Source: Panax quinquefolius
Lineage: Eukaryota; Streptophyta; Magnoliopsida; Apiales; Araliaceae
Assembly (NCBI GenBank): GCA_020205615.1
Contig: CM035160.1
Span: 3,822,437 to 3,886,436 of the forward strand
Length of the DNA stretch: 64,000 nt
Reading direction: 5' to 3'
Position numbers and translations under genes: made by a program. Within the stretch, counting starts at the first letter, position 1. Each line of letters opens with the position of its first letter. The notes under the pieces are model-generated. The model saw nothing but the letters and a program-made list of their open reading frames with translations, was not told where the DNA came from and did not search any database. This document shows positions 36,470 through 47,889 of this stretch, one piece after another.

Positions 36470-38320
36470 CATACACACAGTACCGTTATAGAAGTATATT
36501 GAATCCTCTACATGCATGCATGCATGATAAAGATTAATAAGCCAAACATGTCAATTAGCATAATAATAGTAAATAATTAATTAGTCGAATTGCTTAGATC
36601 TAATTTAAAATTTCATCAAAGAATTTTTATTTTTATAAAATAAAGGAGATTATATCTGGTTGGCTTGCAAATATATATATTCGGTAATTATTATTATTAA
36701 AGTATACTATAGTACGTAGTAGAATATTAAAAGAAAATGTGAAGTTAGAACAAAAGATTGACCCGAGATTAGATTCTGTCCAATATGCCACGGTGTTTAT
36801 ATTTAATTAGACTGGATGTGACAATTAGAATAATTAATGAAGCCGATTATTTTAATTAATTATTGTGTATATAGCTTGGCACTTTGGGTTAATTACCACT
36901 TTTTCACATTGCTTACCTCACATTTATTCGTCATAAGGGCTGTCATTTGCTTACGGTTCATATTTGCTCATGTCACTTATTTCTTATTTTAATTAAGTAT
37001 GAGGTAAACAAATTGAAGCATTGTAATAATAATTTTATTTGATTATATAGGATGAATTGGTGGCCTGTAATTATAAATAATAGATACTATATTAGGATAA
37101 CATTTTGTATTTTTAAATTTCATACCATATATTTGAAGAAAAAAATTGATTCAGTAAAATATTTTTGGATAAGCGAAAATTAATGCTTTTTGAGTTTTGA
37201 ACATGGGTTTATATATGTTTGAATTTAAAAATTAGCAAAATATGTTTAGAAAGTATTTTACTCCGAAATCTCAAACAATATGGATTTTACACAAAAAATA
37301 TTAAGTTATTTTTTTAAAAAAAAATTCTCAAACAATTCTATTACTAAAATTAAATTTCTTAACCTTGCAGCACCGTTCCAAATTCTAGTATTATTGGGAA
37401 TTTTGAAAATCAAAAATATTAACACTAATTAATGTATGGGATGTGCAGGTGGTTAAATAAAGTCAATAATGGCTCTCATTTGCTCCCGCAACTTGATATA
37501 AAATTACCAAAGAAAATTCCTGATTTAATTTCGACTACTCATTCTATTTGAAAATATATAGTCCGTCCTCTGAATTGAGACTTGAAAAACAAAGTCAAGT
37601 CAGCACTACACTCCTGTTGAAAAATAGAATAACTATTAAATAATTTTACAAACTTGTCTAACCTCATATTACAGGCAATATTATTATTTACGTTTATTTT
37701 TGTGAAAACGTACAATATTCATTCATTCATTAAAGTTTGAATTTAGCATTTCTTTTCAGATTATTTCTTCATCACACACTAATCATGTGCTTATAATTTT
37801 TTGCATTTTAACTCAAAGATATTAGGAGTGAAAAGTTGGTGGGCAAAAAGTTTTATTTATAATAATTTAATTAGGAATATTAAATCCCAGTGTCTTAAAA
37901 TTAAAGTATCTCAATCTAAATTCTAAAATGAAAAAAAAAAAAAACTTGAAAGGTTATAGTGTGTTTAAGCCTTGCATTTTTTACTCTCCATTTTACTTTC
38001 TATTTAAAAATAAAAAATAAAACTCCTAAAATTGATACAAATCACAAAATTCTGAAAGCCTTATTTTGAGAGAACAATGTTATATAACTATATATGCATC
38101 CATATCATTTAAATTCACGCACAACTCACAACATAATTATAACTCATATGTCTATGGAGTATGAAATACAGAAAGTCAAAAATACCCTCTTCCCCCTACA
38201 CCCAATTAAGAAAAAATATAAAAGATAAGAAAAACAATATATAATGCTATTACTATATATATATATATATATATATGCTGATCCAGAGACCAGAGTGATC
38301 AATTAACAGTGTCACCATTT
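35110..38320. other. Intergenic AT-rich host DNA with microsatellites
   Basis: It includes a (TA)n run at 35462-35516 and a second at 36429-36459 followed by (AC)n. A purine-rich tandem repeat lies at 35885-36083 (separate entry) and CATG repeats at 36511-36525. No supported gene is seen; open frames are short and low in complexity. A TA run (38254-38277) lies just downstream of the ERF gene. Confidence 0.6.
35885..36083 (+). repeat. Purine-rich tandem repeat, then a 26-bp duplication
   Basis: Three imperfect units of about 45-50 bp carry CTGCAGAAACGGGATTGCAG and GGAACGGGACGGGAATTTC words (35885-36030). A 26-base unit containing ATTTGTTATATTTTCCAAAT then occurs twice in a row (36032-36083). 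Open frames through it are repeat by-products. Confidence 0.65.
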
Positions 38321-38707
38321 CTAGTGCTGTTTGTCTGCAAATTCAAGAAGATCCTCCAGCAACTTATCATCCAAGTATTCAAACTCAAACACTTCCTTTC
38401 CACCGCTGCCACCGGCCGATGCCTGGGTGGAAGCCGCGGCTGAAGAAGAGGAGCACAGAGTAGGAGGATATTCATCGGGAAAATTAAGAACTGCTAATGC
38501 ACCTCTCATTGTAAAAGCCGCTTTATCATAAGCTCTAGCTGCCTCCTCCGCCGTGGCAAATGTTCCCAGCCACACCCTTGCTCCCTGCCTGTTGGAATCC
38601 CGAATCTCCGCCGCGAATTTCCCCCACGGCCGCCGTCTAACACCCCTGTATCTCACTTCATTCCCCTCTTCTCCTTTCTGTCCCTCCTTTCCTCCTTCAC
38701 GATCCAT
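38321..38707 (-). CDS. Small group IX AP2/ERF transcription factor with EDLL motif (ERF095-098-like)
   Basis: A single exon codes 128 residues. Residues 18-77 are one AP2/ERF domain: [18 protein letters not shown], then ARVWLGTF and ARAYDKAAF. The Ala and Asp typical of ERF rather than DREB proteins are present (AAEIRD). The C-terminus (104-128) is an EDLL-type activation motif, [18 protein letters not shown]. Tiny size, one domain and a C-terminal EDLL match the Arabidopsis ERF095/096/097/098 set, nuclear GCC-box activators in ethylene, jasmonate and defence responses. The N-terminus is Lys/Glu/Gly-rich. The ATG at 38707 is followed at once by the domain, so the start is secure. The exact orthologue cannot be named from sequence alone. 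Confidence 0.93.
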   Translation of the reverse strand: MDREGGKEGQKGEEGNEVRYRGVRRRPWGKFAAEIRDSNRQGARVWLGTFATAEEAARAYDKAAFTMRGALAVLNFPDEYPPTLCSSSSAAASTQASAGGSGGKEVFEFEYLDDKLLEDLLEFADKQH

Positions 38708-38765
38708 ATATATTGATGTATGTATTAATGTATATAAGTGTATGTATATATTTCACCCTCTCTAG

Positions 38766-38775
38766 CATTTATACT
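38766..38775 (-). promoter_or_regulatory. TATA box of the ERF gene
   Basis: AGTATAAATG on the minus strand lies about 60 bases upstream of the ATG. This would leave a leader of roughly 30 bases. The intervening sequence is C/T-poor and TA-rich. Confidence 0.5.
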
Positions 38776-40600
38776 GAGACTGGGAGGGAAATATTTTCAC
38801 TTTGAATAATGGGTCAGCACTTTCTTTTAATAATATTGTATATATATTACACACTACTGAATGCATCAATATGGATGTAAGTGCATGCGTGGTCCTCCTT
38901 ACTAGCTAGCTACCCACCATCTAATTAATCACTAATTTAATTTAATTAATCTAAGGTACTGCTATCTACTGTATTCAATCCCGGGGTATTTTAAATTAAT
39001 CATAAATGTCGCAATTAACCTTTATATATATATTTGCGAGTGTTTTAATATTTTACACGAAAAAGGTCGTCAATTTTCTTTCAATAAATCTACAAATCAA
39101 AACTTACTATATATATATATGCCGATTAAATTCAATAGAAAAATTCATTAAAAATTGATTAATATTGAGACTTGAGCATATAAAAAAAGTCTCTATATAT
39201 ATAGAGAGAGAGAGAGATTCACTGAATATCCTCCCTTAATTTTGTAAGGAATATAATGATATTTCCTACCCCGAAATTATTATTTGTAGCACAATGCATA
39301 CATTAAACAATTGTTCCATGTGTAATAGCTTGGGTACGCTATAATTTATTGCTTTCAGTATATAAAATACTTCTGAAATAATTGACGTTATATGTCAATA
39401 CACACTTATTAAGAAATTTAATTACTCCAATTCATTTGTCTATTCATCCAATAAGAAAGAGAGAAAATTTCACGGATATACATAGAAAGATAAAGGAGTC
39501 CAATAGGAAAGAGAGAGAATTCTTAAGTCTTTTAATTTTTTATAGACTCAATAAAGAAGAAAGATAGAATTTTCAAGTTTTTAATTTTCTTTAGTGACTA
39601 ATAGGAAGGAGAGAGGATTACATGAAAATCCTATAACGTCAAATATATGGAAACAAAAAAATTGACGTATAACGTCAGTTAATAGGGAACCGAGGGAGTA
39701 TCGTTTTTCCAATTTATTCCGCATTTCCTTGTTAAAATGACTTCAAGGAAGACAACAAGATTACAAATATAGATTACCCATTTTCTTCTTTTTCATTTTT
39801 TTTGGAACTTCAAGGAAGAAAAAATAAAAGGGACCACCAAGTGATTCAATAGTAGTAGTATGTGTTTGTTAGGCTGTTACACCATGTTTTTTTGTGTAAA
39901 GTTGGACAACCGAATTAGGTAGGCGTGATGTCATACCACTGACGAAAGCTTCTTCCTTGATCAGCATGATTAATTGATTATGATCGGTAATTAGTTATTA
40001 CTACTGGAGTATTATATAATAGTAGTGGTAAGTGATAGTAACAGAGGGTGAGATGATTATTATAAGAAATTGATTTTTTTTCATATGAAAAAGTGTCGGT
40101 TTTTACTATCGACATTTTTCATGTAAAATTATCATATCAATTTTCTTGGATCATATTACAGAGGGTGATTAATTAATTTAGTGCTACATATGCAACAAGA
40201 AAGAAATGACATGCTTACGTTGCATTGGATGGCGTAATCGATGATCACCAAATTAAAACGTAACTGTCAACATGGTTAAGATGTAAGCAATCGCGTAGTC
40301 AAGTCAACCAACGTAAGCACAACACAATTATGTTATGTTGCTCCAGCCTCCAGCCTCCAGGGGATATGATTATTAACATAAACATAAGCTCACCTTCATT
40401 TTGTTTAAGTAGTTGTAACATATTGCTTGGAATTATCGTTGAAGGGCCATGGTACTATATATATATATATATATATATGCAAGAGTAGTTAACCCCCGGC
40501 CCATTGATAACAAGAATCAATGTAGATGAATAAAATCAACACAACTTGTTAACATTAGGCAATTTAATATAAAAGGAGATAACTATCATTTTATGAATGA
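38776..40600. other. Intergenic DNA, possible MITE remnant
   Basis: AT-rich, with a TA run at 40458-40478. Between about 39380 and 39700 the words GACGTTATATGTCAATA and GACGTATAACGTCAGTTA flank repeated AGAAAGAGAGA tracts. GGGAACCGAGGGAGTA at 39687-39702 looks like one end of a Stowaway-type MITE. The opposite end is not clear, so no element is claimed. No gene is seen. Confidence 0.45.
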
Positions 40601-42334
40601 GTGAATTGTGTATCTATCCTGACTGACAACTTGTATGGGATTTACAGATATAAAAGAGAAAAACAGTAAGTTCAGGCCTCGAACATTACCAAAATTGACT
40701 GGCAAAAGCAGCGACCAAATGAAACATTATGGATGACCGTCCATATTTCCCAGGCATGGAGAACTCGTCGTCAATCCTACTGTCTTTCGCAGGTACACTT
40801 GCAAGCAAGACGTTAGCTATACTCAACTCAAGCAAGCAATTGTAAGGTACAAAAAATTTACTTATCTGATCCCGACAATACAACTTCTATTTGCAAGTGT
40901 AATCAATCACCTTCCAATCCAGAGTTATTCACATTATTTCTTATTACACATGTACTCATCATTCACCCAGCAGAGTACATTTTTAATCAATTAAGATTTA
41001 AGATGCAAAGAAGAATAAATAATATCAAAGTTACAGATACCATAAAAATATATATAACTTCGGACGTAGAAACTACCCCATGAATTTCCATGTTAGTCTT
41101 ACTGTCATTGAACCTATCCAAAAAAGTCTTACTCAAGTTGATTAACGGAATAAACTTAAATTAGGGAAGAAACCTTATGACTTGCGTACCAGTAACTTGA
41201 ATACAAGACGGAGGAAATGTCAGTTGACAAGCAATCTCAGCACATTCAGATATGGAATCAAGGAAAAGTTAGCAAGTCATGAAATCCACTGCTAGAGGAA
41301 AAGCATAAATAGATGAGCACAATAAACTTACCGTCTGGTGATATGGCAAAGCTCAACATGAAATCCACAAAATCCGGAAATAGTTGCTCCACTCCTACTG
41401 TAACTGCATACAAGCATCATTGATAGCTGGAACTGGAAGCCTGGAACAACTTGAAGAACTTGCAAATTACTCGTAAACCAGAGATTACATGGTTGACTTC
41501 AATTAAGTAAATTACGGATAAATAAGTAAACATTCTGTCTGCATGGGTATTACCTAACCTCATAATGGGAACACACAACTCATCTCATTAGCTACAATTG
41601 CTTTATTTACATTTGAAAGTGAAAATCCATATATGTTTTGATGGAGGTGCTATTTCCAAGAAAAACCTTCTCACATGAGTGTGGAACCACCTACGAATTA
41701 TGTGAGGAGGACCTTGCAGAAGTAGCTTACTTGTTGAAATAGCAGTTCTCCCCATTTTAAATTAAAAAAAACTTGTTTTAGTGAAAATACATGGTAGATG
41801 TCACTGAAAACTTGGATAATAGCAAACAAAATATGAGCATGTGATGGCAGATATTTCTTGCACATGCTTTTGCAAATAATCAATGAGCACTTAATGTTGT
41901 TATCACAGACAATATCTTGGTTGAAAATTTTGGGATTTCAGATACACTATTCATGATATAGAAAACATGAGAGAGCGAGAGAGAATCCATAGCATTATCA
42001 CTATCAACCATAACAAAAAATATCTTAATGATACAAATTATTCGACCGTCTTCCATGTTTAACCAAACTGTCTAGCCCTCTATTAATCCACATATTAAAT
42101 AAAGTTCATCATATAATTCGGTAACACAATAGATAGATAACTTACACAGGATCAGAACCATATTTTTATCTAAAGACAGCAGCCTATGACCGTATACTCA
42201 ACCTAAATGGAGGGTAAGGACACCCAAAAACAAGTCCCAGCCCATGTTTGAATCTGGTACAGAAAAAAACTAACAGTTAGTAAGGCGCTTTTTCCACTCT
42301 ACTAGTGTTGGAGTTCGAGCCTCCGCATGAATAT
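40600..42334. other. Region downstream of the prenyltransferase, with an exon-like segment
   Basis: On the minus strand, 41403-41332 looks like an internal exon. It has a strong acceptor (TGTATGCAG), an open frame reading TVGVEQLFPDFVDFMLSF, and a strong donor (GACG|GTAAGT). Another open stretch at 40883-40686 ends SSIMFHLVAAFASQFW. I do not recognise these sequences and cannot chain them to a gene. They may be alternative 3' exons of the prenyltransferase transcript, a gene relic or chance. Confidence 0.25.
42255..42330 (+). mobile_element. Possible tRNA-derived SINE fragment
   Basis: TGGAGTTCGAGCCTCC at 42308-42323 looks like a pol III B box. About 40 bases upstream, ACAGTTAGTAAGGCGC could be a decayed A box. 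No flanking duplication or tail was found. It is not a working tRNA: there is no paired acceptor or anticodon stem. Confidence 0.25.
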
Positions 42335-43204
42335 TTATAGTTGCTTCCTTTTACCCTTCAAATAAAAGAAGTTCCCTTGAAAGTCCAAAACTGCCCAAAC
42401 CAAATGCCAGAATCCAATATCTGGCCAAAGCACCAAGGGAGAGTACAACAGGCAAAACGAACTCTGCCACAAAAGAAAATTGCTTAAACGGGTTTCTCCA
42501 GAAGTACGAATTATAATGTCAGGATCAGGTGCAAATTCCATATACATATGTTTCTCTATATCTTTGAGATCAATAAAACGCTCTTCCTGTTCCTTCCCAC
42601 TCCCACTTAATCCTAATAAGCCATATCCAGCACCACTTGTGTCCAATGCCCTTATTTCTTCAATTTTTTCTTCACAAGATTCTTGAACGGCGTGCAATAT
42701 CTCATCGGTTGAAGTGTAGGCAATACAGATTGATAACACTGCTTTGGAATTGTCAGCAGTAGCAACCATAGCCCTCTCAGCTGCCAACCTGACAGGTTTG
42801 CTCAGGAGTTTTAGATTTCCTATAAAACAAACCCTAACTCCGTATTGGTTGACTATGCTCTCCTCTTCAATTAGCCCTTCAATTTTCTCCTGCATCAACT
42901 CCATAATCGATTGAACTTCTTCTGGACGTCGTTTGAAATTTTCAATGCTGAAGGCATAAATTGTTACGTATTTGACGCCCAACTCATAACAATATCTGAG
43001 CATTGACAAGAGAGCCGAGAAGCCTACCCTATGACCAGCCCCTTCTATCAATTTATTCTGTTTAGAAAATCTTCTGTTCCCATCCATAATGAAGGCAATG
43101 TGGTCAGGTATTGGACCTCTAGAAAGAATCAAAAAGATGCATTTTCTCAGGAAACTCGCAAAATACCCATTATGGGTTCTTTGACTACTACTCTGTTTAT
43201 CCAT
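42335..43204 (-). CDS. cis-Prenyltransferase (dehydrodolichyl diphosphate synthase family)
   Basis: An intron-free frame codes 289 residues from the ATG at 43204; an in-frame stop lies just upstream. Family motifs are in order. Region I HIAFIMDGNRRFSKQ has the catalytic Asp at residue 41. EGAGHRVGF, YVTIYAFSIENFKR and ELMQEKI follow. The late substrate motif IIIRTSGETRLSNFLLWQ begins near residue 230. These enzymes add isopentenyl diphosphate units in cis to an allylic primer, making dolichol or related polyprenols. The short hydrophobic N-terminus with no transit peptide (CIFLILSRGPIP) fits the ER or cytosolic clade, including rubber-type enzymes, which works with an NgBR-like partner subunit. 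One coding exon is usual for this plant clade. The product chain length cannot be inferred. Confidence 0.93.
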   Translation of the reverse strand: MDKQSSSQRTHNGYFASFLRKCIFLILSRGPIPDHIAFIMDGNRRFSKQNKLIEGAGHRVGFSALLSMLRYCYELGVKYVTIYAFSIENFKRRPEEVQSIMELMQEKIEGLIEEESIVNQYGVRVCFIGNLKLLSKPVRLAAERAMVATADNSKAVLSICIAYTSTDEILHAVQESCEEKIEEIRALDTSGAGYGLLGLSGSGKEQEERFIDLKDIEKHMYMEFAPDPDIIIRTSGETRLSNFLLWQSSFCLLYSPLVLWPDIGFWHLVWAVLDFQGNFFYLKGKRKQL

Positions 43205-45480
43205 CTTGACCAACTCTTAGATAAGTATAGCCAATATGAACTGTTCATGAAAAGAGAAAGCTTCAGTCAAGATTGTTGCACAAAAGAAAATCCAAACTTA
43301 CGCAAGTAAAAACTCCAGTCTGGTAAGAACAAAATTATACTAATATATAAAGGGTGGCCTACAACCTAAAAAAGTAAAACTCCTGAACGGGAACTAGGCA
43401 GTTAATAGTTGTAGAGCTATCAGAGTTTTGCTCAGAGGATTTCGCATGTGATAGGTAACACATTATAAGTCACTGAACAACTTTTGATGGGGAGGTAGCA
43501 TAGTCTGTTAATCAACTGTAATAAATTAACAATCAAATGGACTTTTATTTCAGAATTATAAATAACTACTGCAATAGTTTCATGATTCTTGTGCATGACT
43601 ATGTCAATATGAGAAGGTAACAGTTAAAATAGTTCCTTTCCTAATTCAAGAATAATGTTCACCTGCAAGGTAACATAGACTTTAGTTATTGATAATATAC
43701 TGAGTGTTGGTTCTGCTTTTGTGAAATTAAATTTTGGCTTGAAATATACTTAAAAGTGTTTGTGCCGAATTATTCTGTATGACTATACTAACACTACATA
43801 TTTCGGTATCTATTAGAAGAGATTATCAGCAATCCATGTCAATTTGCTTCATCCTTCTCAAATTCCTTAAGAAGGTACATATTCTGCCATTTCAGTTGGT
43901 AGGGCTTGCCTTCTGATTCCTTTTTTTTTACTTCAAGTGGAAAGCGGATAATTCTTGTGGGGGAGAATTTTATAGAGACGTGTAAGAGAGAAAAGAAACA
44001 TTACTTTTATCATACATATACAACCTAGCACTCAAGAAGACTGAATGAAGGAATATATTTTTACCTGATATCCATTCTAGAAAGTTCAAATCATGATGCA
44101 CATTTTAGTATAACTCAAAGCAGCACATACAGAGCTGTACTATGTCTTTGAGTTTGTACTTACTAATATATCGCTGTGCATGTATAAGGTACTGAACTAC
44201 AACGACGGTCCATAGATTCTAAAACGTAGTTTTCCATGACACTTTTTCATACATATTATGAACTGAACCTTTTGCCAGAACTAGCTTGGCGTAACTACTC
44301 TTAGATTAGACATATGAACAATGGGCTTAGGTGAGTTAGTTTCAACTTTCTACATGCACATATAATCCTAATATTTACTATATCTAGGCTCAAAATATGA
44401 AACCATTTATGCCTTGAATATGAAACAAACAAGTTCTCCATCCCCAAAAGATAGCTATTAGGGAGGGGACAGCCCACATTATCAATCCACACTAAGTTGT
44501 CCATACAACCAATGTAGGACTAGCCCCCATAGTAAATACAATCATAACAACTTGTCCTAGAAGAAATCAGAGTACACGAAACGAGGTTTGATTTTGATTT
44601 TCTCTAGAACTTGAACTTAGGTGGTGTTTGATAAAACTGAGTGTTAAGATCTGAATAGTTTAGACAACTCAATAATTTAGAACATCTGTCCAGAATTGTG
44701 TCTGAATGAAAAAATGTTTTTGATAACTAATTTTTTTTATATGTTTGAATAATAGTATTTTACCATTTTAACCCTCTGAACAGTTTAGGCAAGACGCCAT
44801 ACCACAAATCAAGCTACAAGAACAGAAATACAAAACCCACATCAAAACTAAAATTTCTGGAAAAACAAATCACGAACTGCATACTAAACTTGATTTTGGC
44901 ACTTATGAGGTTGTAGATTCTGTATAATTATATATTATATAATGTTAAATATTAAAGTTATTTCTAATACTTTGCTTCTAATTTAATTTATTTTTCCTTC
45001 CAGTCTCACTACTTCTGGGTTCCAAAAAATAGGACAAGTGGTAAAGCACCTCACCAAAGCATAACAAAGCCAAAAAAAAGAAAAGAAAAAACAAGTTGTT
45101 TCAAAATTCACAATTGATAAGAGAACACACCAAAGTAAGATATGCAACTCAAAACCCTCTCTCTAGAATCTAGATTGGAAAACTCCAAACCCACGTCTAT
45201 AAACAGCTCAAAAATCAAATTAACAGATAGATCAAGTAAATTAAATGTCTCCAAACTAGATCAACGAATAATACGAAAAGTGCCGGCTCAAATTTCTCTA
45301 TTTAAAAAGCTTGGGATCATCACAAGAAATAAACGACGGAGTGGGAGATCGACGGAAAGTTGAAGATGAAAGAGATAGTTTCGAGGAGAGTACATTATCG
45401 GAGTCCATCTCCGTCCGGTGAGGAACGACGAACTTCAACGGGTCATTTGTAACGAAGGAGAAGAGCAGCACCGCGAGGTT
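43205..45480 (-). other. Probable 5' leader of the prenyltransferase gene with a long intron
   Basis: A stretch at about 45360-45480 is GC-richer than its surroundings. Upstream it has a TATA-like ATTATAAATT on the minus strand (about 45503-45512), which suggests a first, non-coding exon. It contains a 36-codon open frame from ATG 45408 (MDSDNVLSSKLSLSSSTF), which would be an upstream ORF. A splice to ATCTAAG|AGTTGG just before the start codon would remove about 2 kb. No other gene is seen in 43.2-45.3 kb. Transcript data are needed to fix the exon ends. Confidence 0.35.
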
Positions 45481-45512
45481 AAATTTGTATTGGGTCGGAA
45501 TTTATAATATTG

Positions 45513-46912
45513 AATGGTATAGAATTATTTTTGTGTCAAACCGATAAAGAGCCATTAAGAGGCCAAAAAAAATTTGCCAAACAAAGAGCTATTCAGAGAC
45601 AATCAAACAGAACCTTACAAAATTGGTTCAATCCTAACAACCATGGGTAAAAATTGAATATATTTGACACTCTCCTCAATTTCAAGTTTCTTAATTTGGT
45701 TGGGTGGACGAAGGGAGTAATTCTTAATGACATCAAAAGTAATTTGAGTATTTTATTTTCGGATGCAACATATTCATGAGTGATATCGCAACTTTTCAAT
45801 AGTGACCTTATAAAATGTTAGGTGGATTTACATCATTTTACTCCATATATTAACTGTTTTTACAGTATCTAATGAGCTATATACTCTTATAAGGAATCCT
45901 TATTCTCCGTTGATGCCCTTTCTCAATTATTCTGGTAAAATTTTCTTTCCTTATCCCGGAAGAATTTGTAAAATATACTATTTTAATGAGACATAAAACT
46001 TTTGAGGAAAAGAAAATCCAAGGAACCCAGAATGATTGTGAATGACTGGATTTTTAAGATGAGGCCTACTTAAGACCTTTCTTACTTGACTTTCACACTT
46101 AATAAAGTCTCTATCTAGGTTTAATTTGATTCTAATAAGTATTGGTCAAATTTTTATAATTGTCTCACATTCTAAAGACTCTATTTTGCTGGAAAAATGT
46201 AGTATTAGTAATTGGGCTACTTAGACTCCTTTCATGTTTTTCAATAATTTGATTGGGTCATTGGGTTTTTTATGGGTTAATAAGTGAACCCAAAACAATA
46301 CTATGATTTCAATGAAGATATTCATTATTATATGCGATCAGGCGTGGAAGCATGATAGTACTACCAGCTTATATCACAAGCTTTCGGCATAACAAACAAT
46401 TTAAAGTAAAAAAGGACTTGGTATTGAATTTCACCATCAATTTCATACGCAGTAATTTAAAACGGAATAAAGGACTAATTATTCTACAAAATTTGGCATC
46501 AATATCATCCTCGGGGATAATTCCAGTGACATCAATACTTGACAATAATTGACAGACATATATAAATTAAATATCTACAGATAAACCATGTGTAAAGAAG
46601 TGTATATAGTTTTATTATGAAAACAATTATAAATTGAGTCTGAAACCCTAAAATCCGAATACCGGCTTTTAAAAAGAAAAAAAAAACATTTATATTCACA
46701 CATATATAACTACATAAACGCTTAGAAATAAGGGGTGGAAAGATGCTTACCGGAGGGGAAGAGGATGATACGGATCTCCTAGAAGTCCGATCTGTAAGCT
46801 TCAACAATTGAGATAGATATATAGAGAGAGATGATGATGGTGTGACGACAACAACGTTTTGAAAGTTTGGTTGTTGACGTTTGTGTCTATATTTATGGTT
46901 TTATATGTGTGA

Positions 46913-46947
<35 letters not shown>

Positions 46948-47418
46948 ACGGCGGTGAAGAGGACGGATCGGAGAGGGAGGGAGAAAGGGAGAAAGGGAGA
47001 AAGAGAGAAGTGAGTGATGGTCGAACCCAAACCAAACCCGAAGCCCTTTATGCATGTCAAGATTAATTTGTAACTGGGTGCAATTTATGATTATAAAGAA
47101 GCAATCTTGAAAAGAAACGAGCATAATTAGAGCAAAAAATAAATTTGTTTTTACCTCTAATTGTTCAGTTTGACTGATTTCAAGAATACTCTTGCAAGCC
47201 ACCACACTGTTGCGTCGGTTTTCCAATAAAAATCTAACACGTCATGTGAGTGAAGAAATGAAAATATTATGACTACTACACAAAAACTAGTTCTCTCTCC
47301 ATGAGCCCCACTGGCACTGAAATTAGTTGAATATTCATTTGGTGATTAGATGATGACTCTGACTAATTAAATCTTCTTAATATTTTAAAGAATTATTTTT
47401 TATAACATTATGATTGTG

Positions 47419-47467
<49 letters not shown>

Positions 47468-47609
47468 AAATTGAATAAAATTATAAAATTGACTCATTAT
47501 ATTAAGAATAAATTTATGTATATACCTAAATTGTACATCCAAAGAGGGTGTAAAATATTAGTAAGTGAGGAGAGAGAAAGTGTTGTGGAGAGAGTAGACA
47601 AAAATATTT
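45513..47609. other. Intergenic DNA with a second leader-like segment
   Basis: On the minus strand, 47040-46750 reads as a pyrimidine-rich leader (repeated CTTTCTCC near 46985-47010). A (CA)n run follows at 46924-46947. The segment ends at a good donor, CCCCTCCG|GTAAGC (about 46752). A second possible exon, near 47230-47155, ends GAG|GTAAAAA. No coding exons attach to either. They could be an alternative prenyltransferase promoter or a dead gene. A TA run lies at 47419-47463. Confidence 0.3.
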
Positions 47610-47889
47610 TACTATTCTCTTGTTCTTAAAAGATTGTAGTTTAAGGTTTTGGCACATAGATTAAAGAAGTGTCATTTATCAAGTAAAATTTGTTTGAAAT
47701 TCGATCATTACCCCTTTATGGGAAATTAAAACTATTAATACAAGGGAGAGAATTTCTTGGGACAATGAGAGAAAGTAGGAGTAATATAGGAAAGTAAATA
47801 ATTTATTCTCCTCGAAAGTTATAAACGACAAATTTTTTGAAACAAATTTTTTCTCCTAAAACGACAATCTTTTAAAAACGGAGGTAGTA
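47610..47889. mobile_element. Stowaway-like MITE (about 280 bp)
   Basis: The left end TACTATTCTCTTGTTCTTAA and the inverse of the right end, TACTACCTCCGTTTTTAAAA, both continue AAAAGATTGT(A/C)GTTT, so the termini are inverted repeats of about 35 bp. The outermost TA would be the target site, as in Tc1/mariner-type MITEs. The interior has no coding capacity. Confidence 0.65.

Noticed and set aside
38331..38765. Plus-strand frames over the ERF gene
   Set aside because: They are antisense shadows of the AP2 domain and its Ser/Ala-rich linker.
39380..39702. Possible complete Stowaway MITE
   Set aside because: Only the right end (ACCGAGGGAGTA) is convincing; no matching left end was found.
42300..42330. 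tRNA-like GTTCGAGCC motif
   Set aside because: No cloverleaf can be drawn around it; at most it is a decayed SINE fragment, listed at low confidence.
46801..47226. Open frame of 141 codons on the minus strand
   Set aside because: It opens with TTG, crosses a CA/TA microsatellite and pyrimidine tract, and contains likely splice donors. The sequence looks like a leader and not a protein.
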